From assembly GCA_017857875.1 (NCBI GenBank), contig JAFMCH010000006.1, forward strand, positions 1 through 56,979: DNA of 56,979 nt. The letters run 5' to 3'. Positions within the stretch are counted from its first letter, which is position 1. Each line of letters starts with the position of its first letter. This stretch comes from Actinomycetota bacterium. GTDB lineage: Bacteria; Actinomycetota; Actinomycetes; S36-B12. This document shows positions 34,995 through 44,453 of the stretch, piece after piece. Under the pieces are notes generated by a model. That model made no database searches and was not told the origin of the DNA. It saw only the letters and a list, made by a program, of their open reading frames with translations. The position numbers and the translations under genes were made by a program.

Positions 34995-37589
34995 GTGACT
35001 GCCACCGAAAACATCACCCGATCCGAGGCCCAAGATCGAGCGACACTGATCGCGGTAGACGGCTACGACGTCGACCTTGACCTCACCACAGGCGACGCGA
35101 CCTTCAGCTCCATCACCACGGTTGCTTTCACCTGCACCTCCCCCGGTGGCACCACCTGGATCGACCTCATCGCCGAATCCGTCGACAGCGTCAACCTCAA
35201 CGGCGCAGACCTGAGTCCCGCGGAGGTATTCGACGGGTCCAGGCTAACCCTTCCTGGGCTCGAAGCGGCCAACGTCGTCATCGTCAAGGCCACCTGCCGC
35301 TACATGCACACGGGTGAGGGTTTGCATCGATTTGTTGACCCGGTCGATCAGGAGATCTACCTGTACACGCAGTTTGAATCGGCCGATGCTCGTCGGATGT
35401 ACGCGTGCTTTGAACAACCCGATCTCAAGGCACCACTCACGCTGCACGTCACCGCACCTACGCATTGGCGCGTGATTTCTAACTCCCCGAGCCCCACCCC
35501 AACTTCGGTTACCGACACTTCTTCACGTTGGGATTTTGCTCCCACGCCGCCGATCTCCACGTACATCACCGCACTCGTGGCCGGGCCCTATCACCATGTG
35601 GCCGATGAATACTCCGGGAAATTTGGCACGTACCCGTTGGGCATTTACTGCCGCACTTCGCTTGCTGAGTTTCTCGATGCCGATGAGATCTTTCATCTCA
35701 CCAAACAAGGCTTCGCTTTCTTTGAAGACCTGTTCACGATTGGTTATCCCTTCGCCAAGTACGACCAACTATTCGTTCCTGAATTCAACGCTGGCGCGAT
35801 GGAAAATGCCGGCTGCGTCACGTTTCTCGAGGACTACGTCTTCCGCAGCCGTGTGACCGATGCTGCCTATGAACAGCGTTCGAACACCATCCTGCATGAG
35901 ATGGCTCATATGTGGTTCGGCGATCTGGTCACGATGACCTGGTGGGACGACCTATGGCTCAACGAGTCCTTCGCCGAATGGGCCGCTCATCATGCAAATG
36001 TGCATGCAACACGATTTGCCGACGCCTGGACCACTTTCTCCAATCAACGCAAAGCGTGGGCATACCGCCAGGATCAACTACCCTCAACCCACCCCATAGC
36101 CGCTGACATGGTGGACCTTGATGCCGTGCGCGTCAATTTCGACGGCATCACCTACGCAAAGGGAGCCTCTGCTCTGCGCCAGCTGGTGGCTTGGGTGGGA
36201 GAGGCGCAATTTATCCGTGGCTTGATTCGCTACTTCACCAAGCATGCCTGGGGCAACACCCAACTATCTGACCTGCTCAACGAACTTGAGGAATCCTCGG
36301 GTCGGGATCTGACTGAGTGGACCGAGCAGTGGCTGCAAACTGCGGGTGTCAATTTGCTGCGGGCAGTATTTACCCTCGATGATCACGGCCGCTACACCAC
36401 GATGGCGATCGAACAGCTGCCCCCGACTAGCCCCATCGGCGTGGCGCAAACCCTGCGCTCCCACCGCATTGCCGTGGGCCTGTATGACCTGACCGAACAG
36501 TCGGATGGATCAAGCCGACTAACGCGCCGTGATCGAATCGAACTTGACGTCGTTGGCGCTCGCACGAGCATTGATGAACTCATTGGGATCCCACAACCAG
36601 ACCTGCTTTTGATCAATGATGATGACCTCACGTTCGCAAAAGTGCGCCTTGATCCACGATCGTGGACGACGCTGCTCAACCACATCGGCGATCTTGATGA
36701 TTCCCTGGCTCGGGCGCTGCTGTGGGGTGCGGCTTGGGACATGACCCGAGATGGCGAGGTACCCACGGGCGATTACCTCACACTAGTGTTGACCGGGCTT
36801 TCACACGAAGCTGATATCGGTGTGGTGCAACAGGTTTTGCGACAGGTGAAGATGGCAATTGACCTTTTCGCAATCCCAGCCAACCGCAACGACTACCTTC
36901 GACGACTCGCTACAGCCCTGCGAGATTGGCTGATGGCGGCAGAGCCAGGATCTGATCACCAGGTGGCCTTCATTCGAGCATTTACCGGTTGCGCCACCAC
37001 CAGCGAAGATCTTGACCTGATCGACGGCCTACTTGATGGTTCGGTCACGATCAACGGCCTGGTCATCGACGCCGATCTTCGATGGGCACTCCTTCAGCGT
37101 CTGGCAGCTACCGGCCGCGCTGACCTAGATCGAATCGAAGCCGAGCAGCGTGACGACGCCACCGCCACGGGTCGACGACAAGCTGCCGTCGCTCGAGCAG
37201 CTCGGCCCACACCAGAGGCGAAGGAACTCGCGTGGGCCGACGCGATGGACCGTACCGATCTGCCCAACGCCCTACTCAACGCAACCGTGGCCGGCTTGAT
37301 CCAGCCAGATCAGGTGGAATTGTTGACGCCCTACCGTGAGCGCTTTTTCGCCGAGATCGTCTCGGCCTGGGAGCGACAGACGATGGAGATGGGCCAAACA
37401 CTCGCCATGGGCTTGTATCCCGCGCTCATCGTTGATGCGATCACCGTTGATCAGACCGATGAGTTCCTGCAACGGGCCGATGTCAATCCGGCACTGCGAC
37501 GACTAGTCACCGAGGGTCGCGATGGCGTCCAGCGCGCTCTCCGAGCACGCGATGCTGATGCTCGTGGCACCCACCACGCAGCGAACTAG
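34995..37589 (+). CDS. pepN: Aminopeptidase N (M1 family)
   Basis: 864 aa from GTG (VTATENITRSEAQDRA); the ORF track extends 21 codons into the divergent promoter. Zinc metallopeptidase: substrate-recognition GAMENAG, HEMAHMWFGDLVT (HExxH) followed after 18 residues by NESFAEW whose Glu is the third ligand, then an ERAP1-like C-terminal helical domain. It removes N-terminal residues from cytosolic peptides, probably finishing the work of ClpP1P2. It ends with a 4-bp overlap with the convergent DUF5130 gene. Confidence 0.97.
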   Translation: MTATENITRSEAQDRATLIAVDGYDVDLDLTTGDATFSSITTVAFTCTSPGGTTWIDLIAESVDSVNLNGADLSPAEVFDGSRLTLPGLEAANVVIVKATCRYMHTGEGLHRFVDPVDQEIYLYTQFESADARRMYACFEQPDLKAPLTLHVTAPTHWRVISNSPSPTPTSVTDTSSRWDFAPTPPISTYITALVAGPYHHVADEYSGKFGTYPLGIYCRTSLAEFLDADEIFHLTKQGFAFFEDLFTIGYPFAKYDQLFVPEFNAGAMENAGCVTFLEDYVFRSRVTDAAYEQRSNTILHEMAHMWFGDLVTMTWWDDLWLNESFAEWAAHHANVHATRFADAWTTFSNQRKAWAYRQDQLPSTHPIAADMVDLDAVRVNFDGITYAKGASALRQLVAWVGEAQFIRGLIRYFTKHAWGNTQLSDLLNELEESSGRDLTEWTEQWLQTAGVNLLRAVFTLDDHGRYTTMAIEQLPPTSPIGVAQTLRSHRIAVGLYDLTEQSDGSSRLTRRDRIELDVVGARTSIDELIGIPQPDLLLINDDDLTFAKVRLDPRSWTTLLNHIGDLDDSLARALLWGAAWDMTRDGEVPTGDYLTLVLTGLSHEADIGVVQQVLRQVKMAIDLFAIPANRNDYLRRLATALRDWLMAAEPGSDHQVAFIRAFTGCATTSEDLDLIDGLLDGSVTINGLVIDADLRWALLQRLAATGRADLDRIEAEQRDDATATGRRQAAVARAARPTPEAKELAWADAMDRTDLPNALLNATVAGLIQPDQVELLTPYRERFFAEIVSAWERQTMEMGQTLAMGLYPALIVDAITVDQTDEFLQRADVNPALRRLVTEGRDGVQRALRARDADARGTHHAAN

Positions 37590-38092
37590 GGCTGATCCAC
37601 CCACAGCACCGTCGAGCGACGACCATGCTCGGCCAACACAGCTACCCCGTCTCGGATCCCACCCACGAGGTCACCCGCGGCGAACGACGAGGTCATCGAC
37701 ATAGCTGCCAGCTCACAAGCTCGGTCGTCTAGGGCGATGCGCGCGAGTCTGCCCGTGACGATTTCCAGAACGCGCTCTGCTGGATTCACGGCTATCAAGA
37801 CCGTTCGCTCCGGTTGCTGCAGGGCTGCGAGTTTACGTAGTACCCCCACCCGACCGTCAGACCACGAGCCGATGAACACACTGAACGCGAGACCAGACTG
37901 CTCTTCGGCGTGGGTGATGATTCGCTGCAGGTCAGCGGTATGGGCTGGACTCAGCGTTTCATTCGAGACGGACGCATCCGTGGGCGTCAGGCTCTCGTCA
38001 CCAGCGGGCACTGGAACCACCCGGGGAGTCTTCGCGGGCGACCGTCGCGGCGCTTGAGGTGATTTGGGTTCCTGGTCTTTGGGGGGCATCAA
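37586..38092 (-). CDS. DUF5130 family protein
   Basis: 168 aa. The first 50 residues are Pro/Lys/Ser-rich and disordered. The conserved part is LQRIITHAEEQSGLAFSVFIG, VLIAVNPAERVLEIVTG and DDRACELAAMSMTSSFAAGDLVGGIRDGV, matching DUF5130 (TPM-like fold) of actinobacteria. Function unknown. The first 31 codons overlap the upstream gene by 95 bp in another frame. M1 is TTG and ATG is the second codon; an internal GTG near codon 25 could be the true start. Confidence 0.85.
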   Translation of the reverse strand: MMPPKDQEPKSPQAPRRSPAKTPRVVPVPAGDESLTPTDASVSNETLSPAHTADLQRIITHAEEQSGLAFSVFIGSWSDGRVGVLRKLAALQQPERTVLIAVNPAERVLEIVTGRLARIALDDRACELAAMSMTSSFAAGDLVGGIRDGVAVLAEHGRRSTVLWVDQP

Positions 38093-38324
38093 CAGAGGCG
38101 GCGGGACTGCTTAACCACAATGGGGATTCGGTGTACCCGTTACTCGTGCGGCCCGAACGCGTCCACGAAGCCCCGTAAACCAGCAAAATGACAAGCACTG
38201 CAAAACCCACCGGTATCGCCACGAACAGTCCAAGGAATTCCAACAGGCTCATGGGCCATGGCGCCTTAAGCCCATCCAGCATCGGTTCGGTCTCGGCGGC
38301 CAAAATCGCCCACTCATTGGTCAC
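37998..38324 (-). CDS. Small membrane protein upstream of DUF5130 gene
   Basis: 108 aa. One strong helix (LLEFLGLFVAIPVGFAVLVILLVYGASW), then a Ser/Pro-rich tail. The segment NGYTESPLWLSSP resembles the conserved tail seen in small actinobacterial proteins encoded next to DUF5130 genes. The last third overlaps the DUF5130 coding region. GTG start with TAGGCT 6 nt upstream. Function unknown. Confidence 0.65.
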   Translation of the reverse strand: MTNEWAILAAETEPMLDGLKAPWPMSLLEFLGLFVAIPVGFAVLVILLVYGASWTRSGRTSNGYTESPLWLSSPAASVDAPQRPGTQITSSAATVAREDSPGGSSARW

Positions 38325-38336
38325 AGGATCAGCCTA
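38325..38336 (-). promoter_or_regulatory. -10 element TAGGCT sharing the malQ stop codon
   Basis: TAGGCT (38331-38336) ends 6 nt before the GTG at 38324. Its first three bases are the TAG stop codon of malQ, so coding end and promoter are merged. Confidence 0.5.
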
Positions 38337-40487
38337 GAGGGAGGGGTTGACCGCGGCGGCGACCGCCCGGGTCAGGGGAAACCGAGCTAGGTCTTCCAAC
38401 CACACCCGGTTACCGCTGACATCTGCGATGGGCACCTGCCAGTTGGGGTACTCCTGATGGGTGCCAGGCTGATTTTGGGTGCGCACATCGCCCACCAGAT
38501 CGGGCACTGATACCCCGATCAGCCGCGCAGGGGTTTGCGCGATAAGACGATGGAGAGCGATCACGATTTCATCAATATCCGCGTGATCAGTATCTGCTTC
38601 GTCACGGCCGATGAGATCTCGCTCTGCCAGCAACGTCAGCCAGTCCGCTCTTTCCTTCTCGGCTCGATCCAACTCCGTGACCAGGTCGCCTTTCAACACA
38701 CCCAACTCATGCCGTAAGCGCACATGCTCACCCCGCAGATATCCGGCCGTTGGCGGAAGGTCGTGAACGGTCACCGACGCCAACACATCCCGCCGCCACT
38801 GATTTGGATCGATGATGTCACCGTGCTCATCTCGCTCAAACCACATGATGCTGGTGCCGAGCAAACCCCGGTCAGCCAGCACCTGCTGCACCCAGGGTTC
38901 GACCGTACCGAGATCCTCACCGACCACGAGCGCCTCAACTCGGTCCACCTCCAGGGCAAGAATGCCCACTAACGCTTCGTGATCAAAACTGACATAGGTA
39001 CCTTGATCGGCCGGCTCACCCTCAGGCACCCACCACATGCGAAAAAGTCCCAGCACATGATCAATGCGTATCCCCCCAGCGTTGCGAAGCACCGTGCGCA
39101 ACATATCGCGATAGGGCACGAATCCGGCCTCCGCGAGAGCATCTGGTCGCCAGGGCGGCTGCGCCCAGTTTTGTCCGAGTTGGTTGTACATATCCGGTGG
39201 GGCACCTACGGATACGCCCGTAGCCAGAACATCTTGAAGGGCCCAAGCATCGGCCCCGTCGTAGGCCACGCCCACCGCCAAGTCGTGCACGATGCCAATC
39301 GTCATGCCGGCGCGGAGCGCTGACGACTGCGCTTGTGCCAACTGTTCATCCATGAGCCACTGCAGCCACAGATGCCACCGCACCTCATCGGCGTGCCGCA
39401 TCCGCCACTCGCTGACTGCCTCATTCGCCGGATGCCGGTATTCAGCCGGCCACAATGTCCAGCGGGCGCCATATTCACAGGCCAGCGCACTCCAGGTCGC
39501 GAAGTCAATCAACCCCGGTCCCAGATGGGCTACGAAAGCGTCAAACGATGCTTGACGGCCGACGCTTAATTCAATGTCAGCAATCACTCGCAACGCTTCT
39601 GCCTTCGCCGCCCAAATGGCGTCGCGGTCAATTCGATCATCGGGCAGTGCGTGGAGTTCGGTGAGGAGGTCACCGATTGCTTTGCGTGCCTTCGCTGTGA
39701 GGTACGCAAACTCATTGATCGTCTCAATACGCAGGTAGATCGGGTTCATAAATCGACGTGATGACGGCAAATAGGGAGAGGGCTCCATCGGGGGCACGAA
39801 AGTCGACGCATGCATCGGATTGAGCAGCAGGAAATCGGCACCCAAGGACACTGAACTCCAGGTGGCCAGGTCACGAGCGTCAACGGTGTCGCCCATGCCC
39901 CACGAGTGTTGTGACCGAAGCGCATACAACTGAACCATCAGTCCCCACATGCGCTCCTTAACCGCGAGAGCACGCGCCGGTAAGCGCCTGGGGGTCACCA
40001 CCACAGTTCCCCGCGAAATACCCTCGGGCGTGGACGCGATCAACACATGCCATCCCAATGGCAGGTCCGCGGGAACGCAGAAGCTGGCCTCGCCCACCAG
40101 CCTGCCGTCAACCTCGCGGGGCGCCACCCAGTGCTCAAGCTGGGCAAGTTCAAGCGACCGGCCGTCTTCGCACTCCACCGCGACACGCACCGAGGCGCCG
40201 TGGTCGACATGTACCGGTAGTCGATGTTCGTCACCCTCGGTAATGACAAGTGTGGGCGGAAGCACCCGCCGCCAAGCGCGGATTTCTCGTTCACGGAGCG
40301 ACTGATCGACAGACTCCGTTGTGCTCGGGTCGCCACCCATCGCCGTGATGACCGCGCGAAGAGTGCGTTCAGCGACTTGGACATGTTCACCGGATTGGCT
40401 CCAGTACTCCGTGGCGATCCCCATCGCACGCGCAAGTTCGTGTAGAGCGGACGAGTACCTGGCATCAACCGCATCAATCGGGGTCAT
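38334..40487 (-). CDS. malQ: 4-alpha-glucanotransferase (amylomaltase, GH77)
   Basis: 717 aa from the ATG preceded by AAAGGACAGCAG; two ATGs further upstream lack ribosome sites. GH77 catalytic residues are visible: nucleophile Asp in IRIDHVLGLFRMWWVPEG, acid Glu in VVGEDLGTVEPWV, and Asp in TVHDLPPTAGYL. An N-terminal extension of about 150 residues precedes the barrel, as in MalQ of actinobacteria. It disproportionates maltodextrins. It is likely to function with the GH13 glucosidase at 48693. Confidence 0.96.
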   Translation of the reverse strand: MTPIDAVDARYSSALHELARAMGIATEYWSQSGEHVQVAERTLRAVITAMGGDPSTTESVDQSLREREIRAWRRVLPPTLVITEGDEHRLPVHVDHGASVRVAVECEDGRSLELAQLEHWVAPREVDGRLVGEASFCVPADLPLGWHVLIASTPEGISRGTVVVTPRRLPARALAVKERMWGLMVQLYALRSQHSWGMGDTVDARDLATWSSVSLGADFLLLNPMHASTFVPPMEPSPYLPSSRRFMNPIYLRIETINEFAYLTAKARKAIGDLLTELHALPDDRIDRDAIWAAKAEALRVIADIELSVGRQASFDAFVAHLGPGLIDFATWSALACEYGARWTLWPAEYRHPANEAVSEWRMRHADEVRWHLWLQWLMDEQLAQAQSSALRAGMTIGIVHDLAVGVAYDGADAWALQDVLATGVSVGAPPDMYNQLGQNWAQPPWRPDALAEAGFVPYRDMLRTVLRNAGGIRIDHVLGLFRMWWVPEGEPADQGTYVSFDHEALVGILALEVDRVEALVVGEDLGTVEPWVQQVLADRGLLGTSIMWFERDEHGDIIDPNQWRRDVLASVTVHDLPPTAGYLRGEHVRLRHELGVLKGDLVTELDRAEKERADWLTLLAERDLIGRDEADTDHADIDEIVIALHRLIAQTPARLIGVSVPDLVGDVRTQNQPGTHQEYPNWQVPIADVSGNRVWLEDLARFPLTRAVAAAVNPSL

Positions 40488-40580
40488 CTGCTGTCCTTTC
40501 ATGAGCCGTGCCTGATTCAGCACGCCGCCTGCACTGATGGCATGTCGGAATCCGGAGTGAAACTACTACCCATCCTTCTC

Positions 40581-40593
40581 TACGGTGGCACCT
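40581..40593 (+). promoter_or_regulatory. -10 element TACGGT for the AraC-MGMT gene
   Basis: TACGGT (40581-40586) ends 7 nt before the ATG at 40594. It also argues against the GTG at 40585, which lies inside the hexamer. Confidence 0.5.
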
Positions 40594-41418
40594 ATGTCGG
40601 CTCCCTCGCAACAAGCAGTTTCCCGCGTTGGCACGGCCTGTACTTTGATGCACGTCGCCGGTGGACCGGTGGCGCTTCACGAGTTGGCTGCTGCGACGTG
40701 CGTGAGTGAGCGGCAGTTGCAGCGAGATTTCACCGAGGTATTGGGCACTAGCCCTCGGCAATACGGCGGGTGTGTCCGCACGACACGAGCGCGACGCAAA
40801 CTCAGCGGCGCAACCAGCGTCACCGATGCCATCTTTGACGCCGGATACGGTTCGGTTCGCGCGTTTTATGACGAGGCAGCCCGCCGACTCGGCATGACCC
40901 CGCGTGATTACGCCATGGGAGCCCCCCAACATCTGTTGCTGTGGTCGATCACCCCAACGAAGGTGGGAACTGTGTTGGCCGTGGCATCACCTCAGGGGCT
41001 CTGTTCGACAGGCATTGGCGAACCCGACGAATTGACACGAAACATGCTCGCTGAGTTCCCGAATTCGGTCCTCGTTCGAGATGACGATGCCATGCGCGAT
41101 GTGATGGTTGCGCTTGCTTTTTTGGCCGGTGGGCAACAAGCACCCGAACTGCCGCTCCACGTGCAAGGCACCGCGTTCCAGGCCCGCGTATGGTCGGCCC
41201 TGCGGACGATTCCATCAGGTGAAACGCGCACTTACACGCAGATTGCTGAGGTAATTGACCAACCCCAGGCAGTTCGAGCAGTGGCCAACGCCTGCGGGGC
41301 CAATCCGACAGCGCTGGTCATCCCGTGCCATCGGGTCATTCGTTCTGATGGATCACTCGGTGGTTATTACTGGGGTATTGAGATCAAACAATCACTGCTC
41401 GCATCCGAGTCTGCGTGA
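40594..41418 (+). CDS. AraC-type HTH fused to O6-methylguanine-DNA methyltransferase (Ada-like, no N-Ada domain)
   Basis: 274 aa. Residues 1 to about 100 form two AraC-type helix-turn-helix units (LHELAAATCVSERQLQRDF; VTDAIFDAGYGSVRAFYDEAARRLGMTPRDY). The C-terminal half is a methyltransferase with the active cysteine in PTALVIPCHRVIRSDGSLGGY and the wedge FQARVWSALRTIPSGETRTYTQIAE. The N-terminal zinc-cysteine domain that makes E. coli Ada a methyl-activated switch is missing. It should repair O6-alkylguanine; how it would sense damage as a regulator is unclear. Its stop overlaps the EamA gene GTG (GTGA). Confidence 0.92.
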   Translation: MSAPSQQAVSRVGTACTLMHVAGGPVALHELAAATCVSERQLQRDFTEVLGTSPRQYGGCVRTTRARRKLSGATSVTDAIFDAGYGSVRAFYDEAARRLGMTPRDYAMGAPQHLLLWSITPTKVGTVLAVASPQGLCSTGIGEPDELTRNMLAEFPNSVLVRDDDAMRDVMVALAFLAGGQQAPELPLHVQGTAFQARVWSALRTIPSGETRTYTQIAEVIDQPQAVRAVANACGANPTALVIPCHRVIRSDGSLGGYYWGIEIKQSLLASESA

Positions 41419-42341
41419 ACACCGCTCGGAGGTGGCTGCCGTTTTACCTGCCGCTCGCGCTCATCTGGGGTTGCTCATTTCTCTTCATCAAAGTCGGGCT
41501 TGACTCCTTCAGCCCGGTTGGCGTGGCATTCGGCCGGATTTTTCTCGGCGCCCTCACATTGATCGGCATCTCCCTAGTACTTCGCTCTCGGCTCCCACCA
41601 CGATGGTCATGGAAATACCTGTTCGTCGTGTCTTTGCTCTGGGTATCGATCCCGTGGATGCTCTTCAGCTTCGCTGAGACACAGGTCTCATCCGCCCTCG
41701 CCGGAATCATCAACGCACTTACGCCGCTGATGACTCTGGCCGCGATCGTGGTGGCATTTCGTGAAGAGAAGCCCACTGGTCGACGCATCGCCGGGCTGGT
41801 CATGGGCTTCATCGGCATGCTCATCGTGGTGGGCGTGTGGCAACCACTGGCGCTGGCCAGCACGTGGGCGATCGGCGGGCTGATTGTGGCCGTTGCCTGC
41901 TACGGCATGGGTTTTCCCTTTGCTCGCCGATACCTCACCGGCCCTTCCGCTCGCGAGCCCATTCCGGCGCTCTCTTTAGCAACGGGACTGCTGCTGTGGG
42001 GGGTCATCATCACCACACCCATCGCGCTCATCACCGGGATTGGCGACGGCCCATTCACGGCTGCGTCCATTGCCAGTGTTGCAGCTCTGGGAATCTTGGG
42101 CTCAGGAATCGCGTACCTGTTGAATTTTCAGGTAACCCAGCGTGCAGACGCGACAACGGCCAGCACAGTTACCTACCTCACTCCGCTGGTTGCGGTGATA
42201 GCCGGCGCGGTGATTCTTGGTGAGCAATTGTCTTGGAATCAGCCGGTCGGCGGCGTCATCGTCGTTCTCGGGGCCGCCGTGGCTCAGGGCCTCCTACCCC
42301 GCGGCACACCTTCACCGCGCACGCGTAGTCGCCGACGTTAA
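41415..42341 (+). CDS. EamA/DMT-family transporter
   Basis: 308 aa with ten helices in two EamA repeats. It begins WLPFYLPLALIWGCSFLFIKVGLDSFSPVGVAFGR, with a second repeat near ASVAALGILGSGIAYLLNFQVTQRADATTAS and ending LGAAVAQGLLPRG. Probably an exporter of amino acids or metabolites; substrate unknown. GTG start coupled by a 4-bp overlap to the methyltransferase gene. The terminal TAA forms part of the next gene's -10 element. Confidence 0.92.
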   Translation: MNTARRWLPFYLPLALIWGCSFLFIKVGLDSFSPVGVAFGRIFLGALTLIGISLVLRSRLPPRWSWKYLFVVSLLWVSIPWMLFSFAETQVSSALAGIINALTPLMTLAAIVVAFREEKPTGRRIAGLVMGFIGMLIVVGVWQPLALASTWAIGGLIVAVACYGMGFPFARRYLTGPSAREPIPALSLATGLLLWGVIITTPIALITGIGDGPFTAASIASVAALGILGSGIAYLLNFQVTQRADATTASTVTYLTPLVAVIAGAVILGEQLSWNQPVGGVIVVLGAAVAQGLLPRGTPSPRTRSRRR

Positions 42342-42351
42342 GGTCGAACGC
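42339..42351 (+). promoter_or_regulatory. -10 element TAAGGT built on the EamA stop codon
   Basis: TAAGGT (42339-42344) ends 7 nt before the GTG at 42352, and its TAA is the EamA stop. The next gene lies in the same direction, so read-through and a separate leaderless transcript may both occur. Confidence 0.5.
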
Positions 42352-44445
42352 GTGACTGACACCAGCCCGATCTATCCCTCCCCGGCCCGCCTTGACCTGA
42401 TTGAGCAACTTCACGGACACGAGGTGGCCGACCCGTACCGATACTTAGAAGATCCCACCGATGCGCGAACAATCCAGTGGCGAGCCGATCAAGAGCCACT
42501 CATCAGGCACGAGCGCACCGGATGGTCAACTCGCCCGCATTTCGCTGAACGCATCGAGCAGTTGATGGGCTCGGGAACCATCTCACCGCCGTACTTTCGC
42601 AATGACCGCACATTCTTTATGCGCCGGGACCCAGGTCAGCAGTTTGCCGTGTTGTACACGATTGACCCGGGCTCGACGCAGCCGCGCGTCCTGCTCGACC
42701 CCATGGTGTTAGACCCCGAAGGGCTGACCACCTTGGACTCTTGGCAGCCCAGTAAAGATGGCACTCGAATCGCTTATCAGATCTCTATCGGCGGTAACGA
42801 GGAATCAATTTTGTACGTGATGGATACCACCACCGGCGATGTCGTGGACGGTCCGATTGATCGATGTCGGTATTCGCCGATCGCATGGTTACCCGGGGCT
42901 GACGCCTTTTACTATGTGCGACGGCTGCCGCCTGAGGATCTTCCTGCGGCCGAGGCTAATTTCCATCGACGGGTCTATCTGCACTTCGTCGGTGCCGATC
43001 CGCTTGCAGATGTGCTGATTTTCGGCGCCGGCATGACCATGACCAATTATTACGGTGTTGAGGTCAGCCGCGATGGCCACTGGTTGCAGGTGTCGGCCGC
43101 AGAGGGAACCGAACCCCGCAATGACCTCTGGCTTGCCGACCTCACCACGAGCTCGCCTGAGCAGCCAGCGTTCGTACTGGTGCAGGGCGATGTCGACGCC
43201 CAAACCGGGATTGACTTTGGGCGTAATGGTCTGCTGTATATATCGACCGACCGCGAAGCTCCTCGTGGCCGCGTGTGTGTGACAGATCCCGAACACTTAG
43301 CCGCGACCGACTGGCGCGACCTGATTGACGAAGACCCCGATGCCGTCCTCGATGGATTCGCCATCCTTGATGGGCCTGAGCTCACCCAGCCGATGATGCT
43401 CGTGGTGCGCACGCGGCACGTCATCAGCGAGTTAACACTGCACGATTTGAAGTCAGGCGCCCTGATCGAACGTATAGACCTACCTGGCGCGGGTACTTTC
43501 GCCGGACCCATTGAGCGTCCAGATGGCGGGCCGGTGGTGTGGGGCGTCTACACCGATCACACCACCGTGCCCCAGATTTACGCGTTCGATGGCCGCACTC
43601 GGGAGCTATCGCTTTATGCCGCTCCACCCGGAGTGGTCGACGTGCCCACCGTGCACTCCCAGCAGGTCACGTACACCAGCGCCGATGGGACCTTGGTTCG
43701 GATGTTCATCATTTCCCCGACCGGTATTGCCGATCAGCCACGCCCCACCGTTCTCTACGGATACGGCGGGTTTGGAATTCCACTCTCACCCGGATACTCA
43801 GCCTCGGTGCTGGCCTGGGTTGAAGCCGGTGGCGTGTGGGCCGTTGCGAATCTGCGCGGTGGTGGCGAGGAGGGCGAAGAATGGCACAGGGCCGGCATGC
43901 TGGCGCACAAGCAGAACGTGTTCGATGACTTTCACGCTGCCGCCGAATACCTGATCGAACAGGGCTGGACCTCGCGGGAACAATTGGCCATCAACGGCGG
44001 ATCCAACGGCGGTTTGCTCGTTGGTGCCGCGATGACTCAGCGCCCAGACCTCTATCAGGTTGTCGTGTGCGTCGCACCCTTGCTGGACATGGTGCGATAC
44101 ACCACGAGCGAGTTGGGACCCACCTGGACAGTCGAGTACGGCGATCCTGACATCGCCGACGAACTGGGCTGGCTTCTGGGCTACTCCCCCTACCACCGAG
44201 TAGTGAACGGCATCGACTACCCCGCCACGATGTTCGTCGCCTTCGACAACGACACCCGCACCGACCCGATGCACGCACGCAAGATGTGCGCTGCCGTACA
44301 ACACGCGACCACCGGCATGCGCCCGGTTCTCCTGCGTGCGGAGGGAGATGTCGGACACGGCGCGCGGTCAACCTCCAAGGCAATCGACGAATCAGCCGAC
44401 ATGCTGGCCTTCATGGCCCGGTGGACGGGGCTACACACCGCTTAG
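42352..44445 (+). CDS. Prolyl oligopeptidase family serine peptidase (S9A)
   Basis: 697 aa from GTG (VTDTSPIYPSPARL); the ORF track extension lies inside EamA in another frame. N-terminal HGHEVADPYRYLEDPTDART, a seven-bladed propeller, then the catalytic domain: Ser in INGGSNGGLLVGA, Asp in FVAFDNDTRTDPMHA, His in EGDVGHGAR. It cleaves short peptides after proline in the cytosol. Followed 8 bp later by an mscS-type gene. Confidence 0.94.
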   Translation: MTDTSPIYPSPARLDLIEQLHGHEVADPYRYLEDPTDARTIQWRADQEPLIRHERTGWSTRPHFAERIEQLMGSGTISPPYFRNDRTFFMRRDPGQQFAVLYTIDPGSTQPRVLLDPMVLDPEGLTTLDSWQPSKDGTRIAYQISIGGNEESILYVMDTTTGDVVDGPIDRCRYSPIAWLPGADAFYYVRRLPPEDLPAAEANFHRRVYLHFVGADPLADVLIFGAGMTMTNYYGVEVSRDGHWLQVSAAEGTEPRNDLWLADLTTSSPEQPAFVLVQGDVDAQTGIDFGRNGLLYISTDREAPRGRVCVTDPEHLAATDWRDLIDEDPDAVLDGFAILDGPELTQPMMLVVRTRHVISELTLHDLKSGALIERIDLPGAGTFAGPIERPDGGPVVWGVYTDHTTVPQIYAFDGRTRELSLYAAPPGVVDVPTVHSQQVTYTSADGTLVRMFIISPTGIADQPRPTVLYGYGGFGIPLSPGYSASVLAWVEAGGVWAVANLRGGGEEGEEWHRAGMLAHKQNVFDDFHAAAEYLIEQGWTSREQLAINGGSNGGLLVGAAMTQRPDLYQVVVCVAPLLDMVRYTTSELGPTWTVEYGDPDIADELGWLLGYSPYHRVVNGIDYPATMFVAFDNDTRTDPMHARKMCAAVQHATTGMRPVLLRAEGDVGHGARSTSKAIDESADMLAFMARWTGLHTA

Positions 44446-44453
44446 GAGCACCC

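Noticed and set aside
43798-44383. Minus-strand ORFs opposite the prolyl oligopeptidase catalytic domain
   Set aside because: Shadow frames of a gene with a complete catalytic triad on the plus strand.
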